This document shows positions 55,160 through 63,634 of a stretch of 64,000 nt of DNA, piece by piece. Below the pieces are notes generated by a model that was not told the DNA's origin, did not search any database, and was given only the letters and a program-made list of their open reading frames with translations. The first letter of the stretch is position 1. Each line of letters opens with the position of its first letter. Both the position numbers and the translations under genes were made by a program. This DNA comes from JBGPQJ01 sp963709295 (GTDB lineage: Bacteria > Chloroflexota > Anaerolineae > Anaerolineales > Villigracilaceae), in contig CAVPVW010000004.1 in the NCBI GenBank assembly GCA_963709295.1, positions 1 to 64,000 on the forward strand. Direction: 5' to 3'.

Positions 55160-56290
55160 ATGACAACGAATCGCGATTACTACGAAATCCTGGGCGTTCC
55201 GAAGAATGCCTCCACGGAAGACATCAAGCAGGCCTTCCGCAAGCTCGCGCGCCAGTTTCACCCCGACGTGAACAAGGCTCCCGACGCCGAGGATAAATTC
55301 AAGGAGATCAACGAAGCCTACGGCGTGCTCTCGGACGCGGACAAGCGTTCGCGCTACGACCGCTTCGGCAAGCAGGGCCTGGGCGAGATGGGCGGCATGC
55401 CCGATTACACCGCCGACTTCTCGGACCTGTTTGAGGAGTTGTTTGGCTTTGGCTTCGGAGGCGGAGGACGGCGCGGCGGAGGATCTTCGCGAAAATCTCC
55501 GCGGCGCGGGCGCGACCTGCAGATGGAGGTCCAGCTCACGTTCGAGGAGGCCATTTTCGGGGTGGATCGAGAAGTGGAGTTCACCCGCGACGAGATCTGC
55601 GCCACCTGCCGGGGGAACGGCGCCGAGCCGGGCACCACGCCCAAGTCCTGCACCACCTGCGGCGGGCGCGGCGAGGTCCGCCAGGTGCGGCAGACCTTCG
55701 TCATCCAGATGGTGGAGACGATCACCTGTCCCAACTGCGGAGGTCGGGGCGAGGTCATCGAGCAACCCTGCCATACCTGCCGTGGAAACGGGCTGGAGCG
55801 CAAGAAGGTCAAGAAGAAGGTCTCCATCCCCGCCGGCGTGGACAACGGCGTGCAGATTCGTCTGCCGAATGAGGGGCAGCCGGGGACGAACGGCGGCCCC
55901 AACGGCAACCTGTTCCTGTCGGTGACGGTGACGCCTCACAAGTTCTTCAAGCGCCGAGGCGACGACATCGTGCTTGACCTGGACATCAACGTGGCGCAGG
56001 CAACGCTCGGCGCGGAGATCGAGGTCCCCACCGTGGACGGGGCTGAGAAGCTCCACATCCCTGCCGGGACGCAGCCGGGCAAGGTGTTCACCATGAAGGG
56101 CAAGGGTGTACCCCGCTTGCGCAAGAGCGGGCGCGGTGATGAGCACGTGATCGTGAACGTCGAGATCCCCTCCAAGTTGAGTAAGGAGCAGCGTGAACTG
56201 TTCGAGCAGCTGGCGAACAGCCTCGGCACAGCGGTCAAGCCGCAGCAAAAGGGATTCCTCGACAAGTTGAATGATCTGTTCGGAGGGTAA
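55160..56290 (+). CDS. dnaJ: Chaperone DnaJ (Hsp40 type I)
   Basis: 376 residues. J domain with RDYYEILGVPKNAS and HPDV (residues about 35-38). A Gly/Phe-rich stretch (FGFGFGGGGRRGGGSSRK) follows. Four zinc repeats are CATCRGNG, CTTCGGRG, CPNCGGRG and CHTCRGNG. The C-terminal substrate and dimer domains have GVDNGVQIRLPNEGQPG and KGKGVPRLRKSGRGDEHV. It begins ten bases after the dnaK stop. Confidence 0.98.
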   Translation: MTTNRDYYEILGVPKNASTEDIKQAFRKLARQFHPDVNKAPDAEDKFKEINEAYGVLSDADKRSRYDRFGKQGLGEMGGMPDYTADFSDLFEELFGFGFGGGGRRGGGSSRKSPRRGRDLQMEVQLTFEEAIFGVDREVEFTRDEICATCRGNGAEPGTTPKSCTTCGGRGEVRQVRQTFVIQMVETITCPNCGGRGEVIEQPCHTCRGNGLERKKVKKKVSIPAGVDNGVQIRLPNEGQPGTNGGPNGNLFLSVTVTPHKFFKRRGDDIVLDLDINVAQATLGAEIEVPTVDGAEKLHIPAGTQPGKVFTMKGKGVPRLRKSGRGDEHVIVNVEIPSKLSKEQRELFEQLANSLGTAVKPQQKGFLDKLNDLFGG

Positions 56291-56307
56291 CCCTACTTGA
56301 AAAATTC

Positions 56308-56338
56308 AGAGCAGCCACAATAGGCTGCTCTTTTTGTT
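56308..56338 (+). terminator. Terminator of the chaperone operon
   Basis: AGAGCAGCC, ACAATA, GGCTGCTCT followed by TTTTGTTT, 18 bases after dnaJ. The next 80 bases to 56422 show no clear signal. Confidence 0.93.
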
Positions 56339-56422
56339 TAATATGCTTGTGCGAGGAATGAAATCCTTGTATAGTGTAGAAAGATTCAATTATTGCGTCA
56401 AGTAGTATAAGCTCATAAGCTC

Positions 56423-56494
56423 ATGCCTAATACTCTTACTTCAGAGATTGTTCAGAAAGTAGTAGACGAAATGCAGAGGTTCTTATATGAATAA
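56423..56494 (+). CDS. Possible 23-residue upstream peptide
   Basis: ATG at 56423 opens a short frame (MPNTLTSEIVQKVVDEM...) whose end overlaps the start of the next gene by eight bases. An overlap suggests translational coupling, but there is no ribosome site and no known relative. Confidence 0.25.
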   Translation: MPNTLTSEIVQKVVDEMQRFLYE

Positions 56495-57014
56495 AAAACC
56501 TATTGATCTGCCCCAGAATTTGAAGCGAGTTAATTATTATGCCGGCAAAATGCTGACTCTGGAGGATTTTAAAGCCGACCAACAATATTTCAAGGACCGC
56601 ATGAAACTGCACAATCGTTTCTTGCACGGTTACGGCATCGTCTCGGGGCTTGAAATCTCATTATCCAATAAATTGGCGGAGGTGTTGATAGTCAGTCCGG
56701 GTTATGCAATAGATCCGCGAGGAAATGATTTAATCCTGCCGAAAGACGTGCAGGTTACCATGCCCGCAAAGGGAAATTCCATTTATCTCGTCCTTCGTTG
56801 GGCCGAACGTGAAGTGGATTTAATACCCCTCTTGTCTAGCAGCGTTGAAGGGGAGCAATTCGTCGCAACGCGCATAGAGGAGTATGCGGTGCTGGAGTAT
56901 GAAACTGATAAACGCAAAGCCACCCAGGCGGGAGCCGTTTTAGCGCGGTTGAAGAAAATACGTGGAAAATGGAAGGTCGACAAGCAGTTTCGTGCTCATA
57001 GAGTTAGGACCTGA
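56487..57014 (+). CDS. Orphan tail/injection-system-associated-like protein
   Basis: 175 residues. The N-terminal pattern RVNYYAGKMLTLEDFKADQQ, YFKDRMKLHNRFLHGYGIVS GLEIS, then VSPGYAIDPRGNDLILPKDV is shared with proteins encoded in phage-tail-like contractile injection loci and similar baseplate-associated genes (recognised by motif, not by search). No other tail, sheath or spike gene is in this window. A/T-rich compared with neighbours, no clear ribosome site. Likely an isolated gain or remnant; function unknown. Confidence 0.5.
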   Translation: MNKKPIDLPQNLKRVNYYAGKMLTLEDFKADQQYFKDRMKLHNRFLHGYGIVSGLEISLSNKLAEVLIVSPGYAIDPRGNDLILPKDVQVTMPAKGNSIYLVLRWAEREVDLIPLLSSSVEGEQFVATRIEEYAVLEYETDKRKATQAGAVLARLKKIRGKWKVDKQFRAHRVRT

Positions 57015-57039
57015 TCACTACCACCAAATCACAGGCTGC

Positions 57040-57585
57040 TTATTCCGAAAACCCCGCCGGGGGGATGCCCAGCGCCTGGATCAGCCGCGCCCAATAATTG
57101 ACCTGCGCCGCCGTGGACGCCAGGATGACCATCTCGCGCTCGTTGAAGTGTGCTTTGATCTGCTCAATGAAATCGGGGTGGAATTTGAGCGGCGTCTGCG
57201 ACACCAGTTGCGCATACTGGATTGCCAGCCGTTCCCGTTCCGAGAAGGTGGGTACACTTTCCAGCGCCGCCTGCCCGCGCAAGGCCAGCACTTCGTCCGC
57301 GCCAATGCCCAGGGATTCGTGTTCGTATGAATTCATGTCGATGCAAAATGGGCAGGCTGTCGCAAACGAAGCCGCCATGCGCACCAGTTTGAGCATGCGT
57401 GTGTCCAGTTTGCCGTCGTGGTGCGCCACGAGTGATTCCAGTGCGCCCGAACCCACAGCCGCTTTTGGGTACCAGGCCAGGATCCGCGCCGGGAGCATCA
57501 TACGCCCGGTCACTTTCTCCGAAACCCAGATGCCCAGCCGCAGGACGGGTGAAATTCTTCGAGGGGGTTCGATAAAGGCATGCAT
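57040..57585 (-). CDS. Carboxymuconolactone decarboxylase/AhpD-like protein
   Basis: 181 residues of the CMD helical fold: LVRMAASFATACPFCIDMNS YEHESLG with the redox CxxC and downstream Glu/His typical of AhpD-like alkylhydroperoxidases, then VSQTPLKFHPDFIEQIKAHF and VNYWARLIQALGIPPAGF. Probably a peroxidase-type or other thiol redox enzyme. Stands alone; GGAGACACC-type ribosome site upstream. Confidence 0.85.
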   Translation of the reverse strand: MHAFIEPPRRISPVLRLGIWVSEKVTGRMMLPARILAWYPKAAVGSGALESLVAHHDGKLDTRMLKLVRMAASFATACPFCIDMNSYEHESLGIGADEVLALRGQAALESVPTFSERERLAIQYAQLVSQTPLKFHPDFIEQIKAHFNEREMVILASTAAQVNYWARLIQALGIPPAGFSE

Positions 57586-57667
57586 GGTGTCTCCTGTGGA
57601 AGGATTTTATCCCTGTTTAAACACACTAGGCGCGAGGCCTATAACCCGCGCCCAGTATTTTTTGGCT

Positions 57668-59008
57668 TTACTCCAACGTGATGGGTACTGATTGGTTTAT
57701 CAGCGCCGCCTGCATGGACCAGGGACCGGTCCAGGTCACTTTGACGGGCAGCACCCTGCCCTTCAGGTCGTCGTCCGATTCGGTAAAGACCAGCTTGTTA
57801 GTCGGGGTGCGTCCCTTCCAGCGGCCTTTCACCTTTTCTTCGAACAACACCTCCACGGTCTCGCCGAGATAGCGGGCGTTGATCTCCGCCACGATCCCCT
57901 CCTGCATGTCCTCCAGCAGGCGGAAGCGGCGCATCTTTTCTTCTTCGGTCACATCGTCCGTCATGCGGCGCGCCGCGACGGTCCCCTCGCGGGTGGAGTA
58001 GCGCGCCAGGTGGGCGACGTCCAGCTTGAGGTCGGCCAGGACCTGGTAGGTGTCCATGAACTGTGCTTCGGTCTCACCGGGGAAGCCGACGATGATGTCC
58101 GTGGCGATGGAGCAGCCGGGAATCTTTTCGCGGATTTTTACCACCAGCCGGCGGTAATCAGCCTGGGTGTAGCCGCGCTTCATATTTTCGAGCACCTCGT
58201 CTGCCCCGGCCTGGATGGGCACCTCGATGTGCGGCATGACTTTGGGCAAGCTGGCGACCGCCTCCATCAGTTCTTCAGTAAAGTAATTCGGGTGCGAGGT
58301 CAGGAAACGGATGCGCTCGATGCCTTCGACCTCGTTGATGACACGCAACAGGCCGGCCAGGTCGGGTCCGTCAGGGATATCCTTGCCGTAGCGGTCCACG
58401 ATCTGCCCGAGCAGCGTGACTTCCTTGACGCCCTGCGAGGCCAGCGCACGGACCTCGCTCACGATGTCGCCGACCGGGCGCGAGCGTTCGATTCCTCGGC
58501 GGTAGGGGATAATGCAGAACGTGCAGGCGTGTGAGCATCCATATACGACCGGTACATGCGCGGAGACCAGGCTGCCGCGTTCGTGCTGGGGCAGGATCAG
58601 CTCGTCGTCCATCATCAGGAAGCGGCGCGCGATCTCCGTCTCCTCGACGGAGCGCACCTCGCCCTGGGTCAGGTGCGAGACCAGCGGCCCCGGGTCGGAC
58701 GGCGGGGAAAAGACGTCCACGTAGGGGAATCGCAGACGCAGTTTTTCGTTTCCGCGCACGCCCACCAGGCAGCCCATCAGGTTGATCACGAGATTCGGGT
58801 TTTTCTGTTTGAGCGGTTTGAACGAGCTCAGGCGTCCGTAGGCCTTGTCCTCGGCGGACTGGCGCACGACGCAGGTGTTCAAGACGATGACATCCGCCTC
58901 CTCAGCGGATTCGGTGTGGGCATAGCCCAAATGCTCGAGCGCCGACCCCACACGCTGGGAATCGGCCACGTTCATCTGGCAGCCCTCGGTCCAAATATGA
59001 TATTTCAT
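57668..59008 (-). CDS. miaB: tRNA-2-methylthio-N6-dimethylallyladenosine synthase
   Basis: 446 residues. UPF0004 domain with three cluster cysteines (EGCQMN, LNTCVV, LMGCLV), radical SAM CSHACTFCIIPYRRG, then LLGQIVDRYGKDIPDGPDL, RFLTSHPNYFTEELMEAVAS, HIEVPIQAGADEVLENMKRG and a C-terminal TRAM domain. It adds a methylthio group to i6A37 of tRNAs. MKYHIWTEGC is used as start; an upstream extension is not family-like. Confidence 0.92.
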   Translation of the reverse strand: MKYHIWTEGCQMNVADSQRVGSALEHLGYAHTESAEEADVIVLNTCVVRQSAEDKAYGRLSSFKPLKQKNPNLVINLMGCLVGVRGNEKLRLRFPYVDVFSPPSDPGPLVSHLTQGEVRSVEETEIARRFLMMDDELILPQHERGSLVSAHVPVVYGCSHACTFCIIPYRRGIERSRPVGDIVSEVRALASQGVKEVTLLGQIVDRYGKDIPDGPDLAGLLRVINEVEGIERIRFLTSHPNYFTEELMEAVASLPKVMPHIEVPIQAGADEVLENMKRGYTQADYRRLVVKIREKIPGCSIATDIIVGFPGETEAQFMDTYQVLADLKLDVAHLARYSTREGTVAARRMTDDVTEEEKMRRFRLLEDMQEGIVAEINARYLGETVEVLFEEKVKGRWKGRTPTNKLVFTESDDDLKGRVLPVKVTWTGPWSMQAALINQSVPITLE

Positions 59009-59159
59009 GTCCGTAATTATAACAGCACGATTCTGAGAAGAAGTTAAATATGTTGGCAAGAGAAATGATAACAAAAATGATGTTGTGCGCGAAGTGCGAT
59101 ACATATATCATTTTTGCGGTTAGGGGATGGGAGGATTGTGCGACTCGGAGCGCCTCGAC

Positions 59160-59188
59160 TTGACCATTCCCCTCATCTGCATTAGAAT
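59160..59188 (+). promoter_or_regulatory. Promoter of tRNA-Arg
   Basis: TTGACC, 17 bp, TAGAAT, 14 bases before the tRNA. The same -10 (TAGAAT) and layout serve the tRNA-Lys gene. Confidence 0.8.
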
Positions 59189-59202
59189 CCACGTTCGCTA
59201 GT

Positions 59203-59276
59203 GCCCCTGTAGCTCAGTGGATTAGAGCGCTTGCTTGCGGAGCAATAGGTCGCGTGTTCGAATCGCGCCAGGGGCG
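59203..59276 (+). tRNA. tRNA-Arg (anticodon GCG)
   Basis: Acceptor GCCCCTG/CAGGGGC, D arm GCTC...GAGC, anticodon loop TTGCGGA, T arm GCGTG-TTCGAAT-CGCGC, discriminator G. CCA is not encoded. The 27-43 pair is mismatched. It reads CGC. Confidence 0.93.
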
Positions 59277-59319
59277 CCTCGCTGAGCGGGAACTCTCCCG
59301 CTCTTTTCTTTGAGTGATC

Positions 59320-60129
59320 ATGCCGACAAAACGCCAGATACTTCTCACCAATGATGATGGGATCAAGTCCCCCGGCCTGTGGGCTGCGGCGGAGGCTCTT
59401 TCCGCGCTGGGATATGTCACCGTGGTTGCGCCGCGCGAGCAATCCTCGGGCACCGGGCGCAGCCTGCCGCTCTCCTCGGATGGGGTGATCAGCCCTGAGA
59501 CGGTCACTGTGCACGGCAAGGACTGGACCGTTTACGCAGTCGGCGGAACTCCCGCACAGGCCGTGCTGCACGGCATCCTCGAGATCATGCCGCAGAAACC
59601 CGACCTGGTGGTCTCAGGCATCAACTACGGGGAGAACGTGGCGACCGGTGTCTCCATCTCAGGGACGGTCGGCGCAGCGATGGAAGCGGCCTCGGTCAAC
59701 ATCCCCGCGCTGGCAGCCTCGCTCGAAACGCCGCATGACAAGCATCTTTCCTACGATACCGACGTGGATTTTTCAACTGCGGCTCATTTCACCATCCTGT
59801 TTGCGCGCGCGCTGCTCGAGAAGAAGTTTCCGCCCGACGTGATGCTGCTCAAGCTGGACGTCCCCTCGAATGCGACCCCGCAGACGCCCTGGATGATGAC
59901 ACGCCTCTCCCGCCAGCGCTACTTCCTGCCTGTCAAACCGCAGCGCAGCAACTGGGACGAACCCGCCAAGGTCGGGTACACGGAGACCAGCACCATCATC
60001 AATGAGCCGACGGACAGCGATGTCTTCGCCCTGCGCGTCCTGCGCAAGGTATCGCTGACTCCCTTGAGCCTGGATTTCACGTCGAGGGTGGATCTCAAAG
60101 ACGTGGAGAGAATCCTGCGCAGCAGTTAA
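59320..60129 (+). CDS. surE: 5'/3'-nucleotidase SurE
   Basis: 269 residues. Metal site ILLTNDDGIKSPGLWAAAEA with the DD pair, APREQSSGTGRSL, VVSGINYGENVATGVSISGT VGAAMEAA with the Asn ligand. SurE removes phosphate from nucleoside monophosphates. It starts 43 bases after tRNA-Arg; ATG 59320 is favoured over a GTG two codons upstream. Confidence 0.95.
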   Translation: MPTKRQILLTNDDGIKSPGLWAAAEALSALGYVTVVAPREQSSGTGRSLPLSSDGVISPETVTVHGKDWTVYAVGGTPAQAVLHGILEIMPQKPDLVVSGINYGENVATGVSISGTVGAAMEAASVNIPALAASLETPHDKHLSYDTDVDFSTAAHFTILFARALLEKKFPPDVMLLKLDVPSNATPQTPWMMTRLSRQRYFLPVKPQRSNWDEPAKVGYTETSTIINEPTDSDVFALRVLRKVSLTPLSLDFTSRVDLKDVERILRSS

Positions 60130-60156
60130 TCCTGCAAGCGGAATAGCAGTATGTTA

Positions 60157-60196
60157 AATAAAAACATCCCGAAGGTTACGTAACCTTCGGGATGTT
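60157..60196 (-). terminator. Terminator of the S9 peptidase gene
   Basis: A perfect 34-bp palindrome (AACATCCCGAAGGTTAC and its reverse complement without loop) is followed on the minus strand by TTTATTTAAC. It also separates the convergent surE transcript. Confidence 0.85.
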
Positions 60197-60203
60197 GAGT
60201 TCA

Positions 60204-62057
60204 TCAGGCAAACAGTACGTGTTGCTGCAGGAATTTTTCGACGGTGCTGTAGAAATCGGCGATGGTCTCCGTCTTGCGCCAGCCGTGTCCCTCGCCTTCG
60301 TACGTTTTGTAGATGTGGGGAACATGATTGGCGCGCAGCGCCGCCACGATCTGCTCGGAGTGCTCCGGTGTGACGACCTTGTCCTCCAGCCCCTGGAAGA
60401 CCGCCACCGGGTCCTTGATGCGGTCTGCAAAGTTGACCGGCGACCAGGCGCGGTAGCGGTCCGCATCCTTCGGCAGGGTGCCGATCATGCTGTCGTTGTA
60501 ACGCTCCTCGAATTTGTGCGTCTCGGTGATGAACAGATTCGACAAGCCGTACAGGCAGACTCCCGCCTTGAACACACCGGTATGCCGCACCAACGCGTTG
60601 AGGACAGTGTAGCCTCCCGCCGAGCCGCCCATGATGACCAGGCGCTTCGGGTCGGCAAGTCCCAGTTTCGCCAGCGCCTGCGCTCCGCCGATGGCATCCT
60701 CCACGTCCAGCAGACCCCACTTCTTGCGCAAGGCCAGCATGTAGCTGCGGCCGTACTCCGTCGAGCCGCGGTAGTTCACTTCCAGGAAACCGTATCCGCG
60801 CGTGGTGAAGAAGGCGGCGTCCGTGTTGAAGCTGGCAACGGCCGCGGAAGTGGGCCCGCCGTGGATGTGCACAACCGCGGGAGGTTTTCCATCGCTGGAA
60901 AATCGTTGCGAGACAGGCGGGAAGTACAAACCGTGCACGCCGGATCCGCCTGCCGCCTGCCAGGTGAGGGGCTGGCAAGCCGGTAGCTCCTCGGGTACGA
61001 TCACACCCGACTCACTGTAGCGCTCCACGCGGGATTGTCCATTTTCCCAGGTGACGATTCGGGTGGGGATCTGGGATGATGAAGCAATGAAAGCCAGGCT
61101 GTCCCCGGCGCCGTGCGTGATCTGATCCAACCAGGTGTAAGGGGTCGCATCCAGCTGTTGCGGAGTTCCGGTGGCCGCCTCGGCTGACCACAATGAGCGG
61201 ACGCCCGCATCGTTGCGCAGGAAGAACAAGTGGTGCGAGTCGTTGCTCCAGGCGTACGTCCGCATGCCCTGGATCCAAGCGGGAGGCATGAGTGCCGCTT
61301 CGATGGCCATCGCCCGCTTCTTTCCGCTGGTCAGGTCGACGGCATACAAATGGTCCCATTCGCTGTCCTGAGCGATATAGGACATGTAACGTCCATCCGG
61401 CGAAAAACCCGGCTGGAAGATGGGGGTGTTCTCGTCGCCGTTCAGGCGGCGGATATCGGACAAGGTCGTGCCTTCGAGGCGGGCGATCATTAATCGCGTC
61501 CCGTCCCACGGCATCTGGGGGTGATCCCACTCGACCCACGCCACATACTGCCCGTTGGGGTGCCAAACGGGCTGCATGTAAAAATCTGCGCCGTGAGCCA
61601 GCTTGACCGGGAAGTTCTCTCCCTGTGAATCGACAAGGGCGATGCAGTCAGTGCGCTCATAGGAATGAACGTAAAGGATTTTTGAGCCGTCGGGGGATAG
61701 AACCGGAGAGGCGCAATCGCCATACGCCGGCGTGACCGGGTGCGGGCTGCCTCCCTCCACGGGCAGCGTGTAAAGCCGCCCGCCGCTGGAGAAGACCACC
61801 AGTCCATTCCGGACGGTGAAATCACCACCGCCGTATCCCACGCCGGCGCCAATCTTGATGCCGGCGGTCAGGTCGCGGGGTGAATCCCCAGGCCGGCGGA
61901 CGACCAGCACGCCCTGTCCGTTGCGCTTTTCCAGCCAGACGAGTGTTTGGCCGTCGCTGTCGAACTGCACATCCTCCAGACGAGGCCGCAGGCTGAGCGC
62001 CGCCGGGGAGAGCGATGAAGGCCAAAGGCCGAAGGGAACATTCTTCTTATCAGGCAT
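60204..62057 (-). CDS. S9 family (prolyl-oligopeptidase-like) peptidase
   Basis: 617 residues. WD40-like propeller repeats in the first 350 residues (LSPDGSKILYVHS, FSPDGRYMSYIAQ) then an alpha/beta hydrolase domain: HIHGGPTSAA, NYRGSTEYG, nucleophile GGSAGGYTVLNA, Asp in GLEDKVVTPEHSEQIV, His in EGEGHGWRK. Acyl-aminoacyl-peptidase/dipeptidyl-peptidase type. It starts seven bases after the trxA stop. No signal peptide, so probably cytoplasmic. Confidence 0.92.
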   Translation of the reverse strand: MPDKKNVPFGLWPSSLSPAALSLRPRLEDVQFDSDGQTLVWLEKRNGQGVLVVRRPGDSPRDLTAGIKIGAGVGYGGGDFTVRNGLVVFSSGGRLYTLPVEGGSPHPVTPAYGDCASPVLSPDGSKILYVHSYERTDCIALVDSQGENFPVKLAHGADFYMQPVWHPNGQYVAWVEWDHPQMPWDGTRLMIARLEGTTLSDIRRLNGDENTPIFQPGFSPDGRYMSYIAQDSEWDHLYAVDLTSGKKRAMAIEAALMPPAWIQGMRTYAWSNDSHHLFFLRNDAGVRSLWSAEAATGTPQQLDATPYTWLDQITHGAGDSLAFIASSSQIPTRIVTWENGQSRVERYSESGVIVPEELPACQPLTWQAAGGSGVHGLYFPPVSQRFSSDGKPPAVVHIHGGPTSAAVASFNTDAAFFTTRGYGFLEVNYRGSTEYGRSYMLALRKKWGLLDVEDAIGGAQALAKLGLADPKRLVIMGGSAGGYTVLNALVRHTGVFKAGVCLYGLSNLFITETHKFEERYNDSMIGTLPKDADRYRAWSPVNFADRIKDPVAVFQGLEDKVVTPEHSEQIVAALRANHVPHIYKTYEGEGHGWRKTETIADFYSTVEKFLQQHVLFA

Positions 62058-62064
62058 AGGCTCC

Positions 62065-62388
62065 TCAAATGTGAGGGGTGAATTTAGCGACCAGCTTCTC
62101 CTTGGGCATATAACCGGACACCCTTTCCTTAATTGTACCGCCTTTGAAGAGCATCAGGGTGGGGATGCCCATGATTCCGAATTGCATGATGATATCGGGA
62201 TTCTTGTCGGCGTCGCACTTGACCACCTTTACCTTGCCGTCCCATTCCGTGGATAACTGCCCGACGATCGGATCGATCATCTTGCAGGGTCCGCACCACA
62301 CGGCTGTGAAATCCACCAGCACGGGCAGGGACGAATCGATCACCTCGGTCTTGAAATCCCCCGTGTTGACGTATTGCAGTTCAGCCAT
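62065..62388 (-). CDS. trxA: Thioredoxin
   Basis: 107 residues with the active site VDFTAVWCGPCKMIDPIVGQ and the cis-Pro region FGIMGIPTLMLFKGG. General disulfide reductase. Upstream of and co-directional with the S9 peptidase gene. Confidence 0.97.
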   Translation of the reverse strand: MAELQYVNTGDFKTEVIDSSLPVLVDFTAVWCGPCKMIDPIVGQLSTEWDGKVKVVKCDADKNPDIIMQFGIMGIPTLMLFKGGTIKERVSGYMPKEKLVAKFTPHI

Positions 62389-62435
62389 TTTATCCTCCGG
62401 AATTGGTGTTTAAAGCGGACCGCTGCGGCTCAGAC

Positions 62436-62464
62436 TTGATTATAATAATTTAAGGTGATAGAAT
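62436..62464 (+). promoter_or_regulatory. Promoter of tRNA-Lys
   Basis: TTGATT, 17 bp, TAGAAT, 13 bases upstream of the tRNA; same design as the tRNA-Arg promoter. Confidence 0.8.
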
Positions 62465-62477
62465 TCACACCCGTTGC

Positions 62478-62549
62478 GGGCGCGTAGCTCAATGGCAGAG
62501 CAGTGGCCTTTTAAGCCATTTGTTGAGAGTTCGAGCCTCTCCGCGCTCA
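62478..62549 (+). tRNA. tRNA-Lys (anticodon UUU)
   Basis: Acceptor GGGCGCG/CGCGCTC (one G-U), D arm GCTC...GAGC, anticodon arm GTGGC-CTTTTAA-GCCAT, T arm GAGAG-TTCGAGC-CTCTC, discriminator A. CCA not encoded. Its 3' end begins a tandem repeat array. Confidence 0.93.
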
Positions 62550-62787
62550 CTTCCTTGCTTCGAGCCGTCTTAACTGGCGGCTTTTTTATTGGTCGGAGTC
62601 CCCGTTGAGGGGATGATATTCGAATCTCTCCGCGCTCACTTCCTTGCATCAAACCGTCTCTTTTGGCGGCTTATTGTATTGGTCGGAGTCCCCATTGAGG
62701 GGATGATATTCGAGCCTCTCCGCGCTCACTTCCTTGCTTCGAGCCGTCTTAACTGGCGGCTTTTTTTATTGGTCGGAGTAAGTAGGT
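62531..62787 (+). repeat. Three tandem copies of the tRNA-Lys 3' end plus terminator
   Basis: The unit TTCGA(G/A)CCTCTCCGCGCT plus CACTTCCTTGC and a hairpin-T-run (AGCCGTC...GGCGGCTTTTTT) occurs at about 62531, 62620 and 62710, period 89-90 bp. Spacers share GGTCGGAGTCCCC and GAGGGGATGATATTC. Copies 2 and 3 lack the 5' part of the tRNA. Confidence 0.9.
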
Positions 62788-62851
62788 CAGGCTTTGAGCA
62801 TGCCATTACAAAAAATATTCTGTTTCGGCGGGTTATAAACCCGCCCTACTT

Positions 62852-63631
62852 TTACTTGTTCAACACTTCCATCATACTCGAATAAATACCCGGTGCACAT
62901 GCAACTAGTGCGCAGGGAGGTGTAATGTAATCGGCTCGGCCATCGAGGGTGGTGACGCGCGCGCCAGCTTCTTCGGCGATCACCCCGCCGGCTGCCAGAT
63001 CCCAGGGGTTGAGTGACAGCTCCCAGTATCCGTCAATACGACCGGCGGCGACGTAACACAGGTCCAGCGCGGCGGAACCCAGCCGGCGTACGCCCTGAGA
63101 CGAACGGGCAAACTTGCCAAAAAATTCCAGGTTGTTTCTATCGGTGGTCCACAGGTCATACGGGAAACCGGTCACCATCAGGGAGCGCACCAGTTCCTCG
63201 GCATCGGAAACCTTCAGTACGCGGCCATTAAGATGCGATCCGTGCCCGCGCTCTCCGGTGAACATCTCATCGCGCATCGGGTCGTAGACGGCGCCGTGGG
63301 TGACGACTCCCTTGTGGGCGTAGGCGATCGAGACGGAGAAAAATGGCACGCCGTGTGCGAAATTGACCGTGCCGTCGATCGGGTCAATCAGCCAGAGATG
63401 CTCGTCGTGCCCGTCCAGCCCTCCGGCTTCCTCGCTCAGGATGCGGTGCGTGGGAAAGCGGCTCTGAATCTCGCCAAGGATATACGCCTCCGAGGCGTGG
63501 TCCACATCGGTGACAAGGTCGATCACGCCTTTGTAGCTGACCTTGTTGTCCTTTTCGTATCTGTCATGCAAAATTTTACCCGCCTGGCGTGCCATATGCT
63601 CCAGGTCGGGCAGGGTGGGTGTATTGTTCAT
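62852..63631 (-). CDS. Inositol monophosphatase family protein
   Basis: 259 residues. Metal motifs EEAGG (Glu), LIDPIDGTVNFAHGVPFFSV (two Asp) and NPWDLAAGGVIAEEAGARVT (Asp). SuhB-like; members dephosphorylate inositol phosphates, histidinol phosphate or similar. Its start lies close behind the response-regulator gene (stop at 63635), so they are likely co-transcribed. Confidence 0.92.
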   Translation of the reverse strand: MNNTPTLPDLEHMARQAGKILHDRYEKDNKVSYKGVIDLVTDVDHASEAYILGEIQSRFPTHRILSEEAGGLDGHDEHLWLIDPIDGTVNFAHGVPFFSVSIAYAHKGVVTHGAVYDPMRDEMFTGERGHGSHLNGRVLKVSDAEELVRSLMVTGFPYDLWTTDRNNLEFFGKFARSSQGVRRLGSAALDLCYVAAGRIDGYWELSLNPWDLAAGGVIAEEAGARVTTLDGRADYITPPCALVACAPGIYSSMMEVLNK

Positions 63632-63634
63632 AAT

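Noticed and set aside
62589..62885. Open frame across the tRNA-Lys repeat array
   Set aside because: The frame exists only because the 90-bp unit repeats in a multiple of three; it reads through terminators and tRNA sequence.
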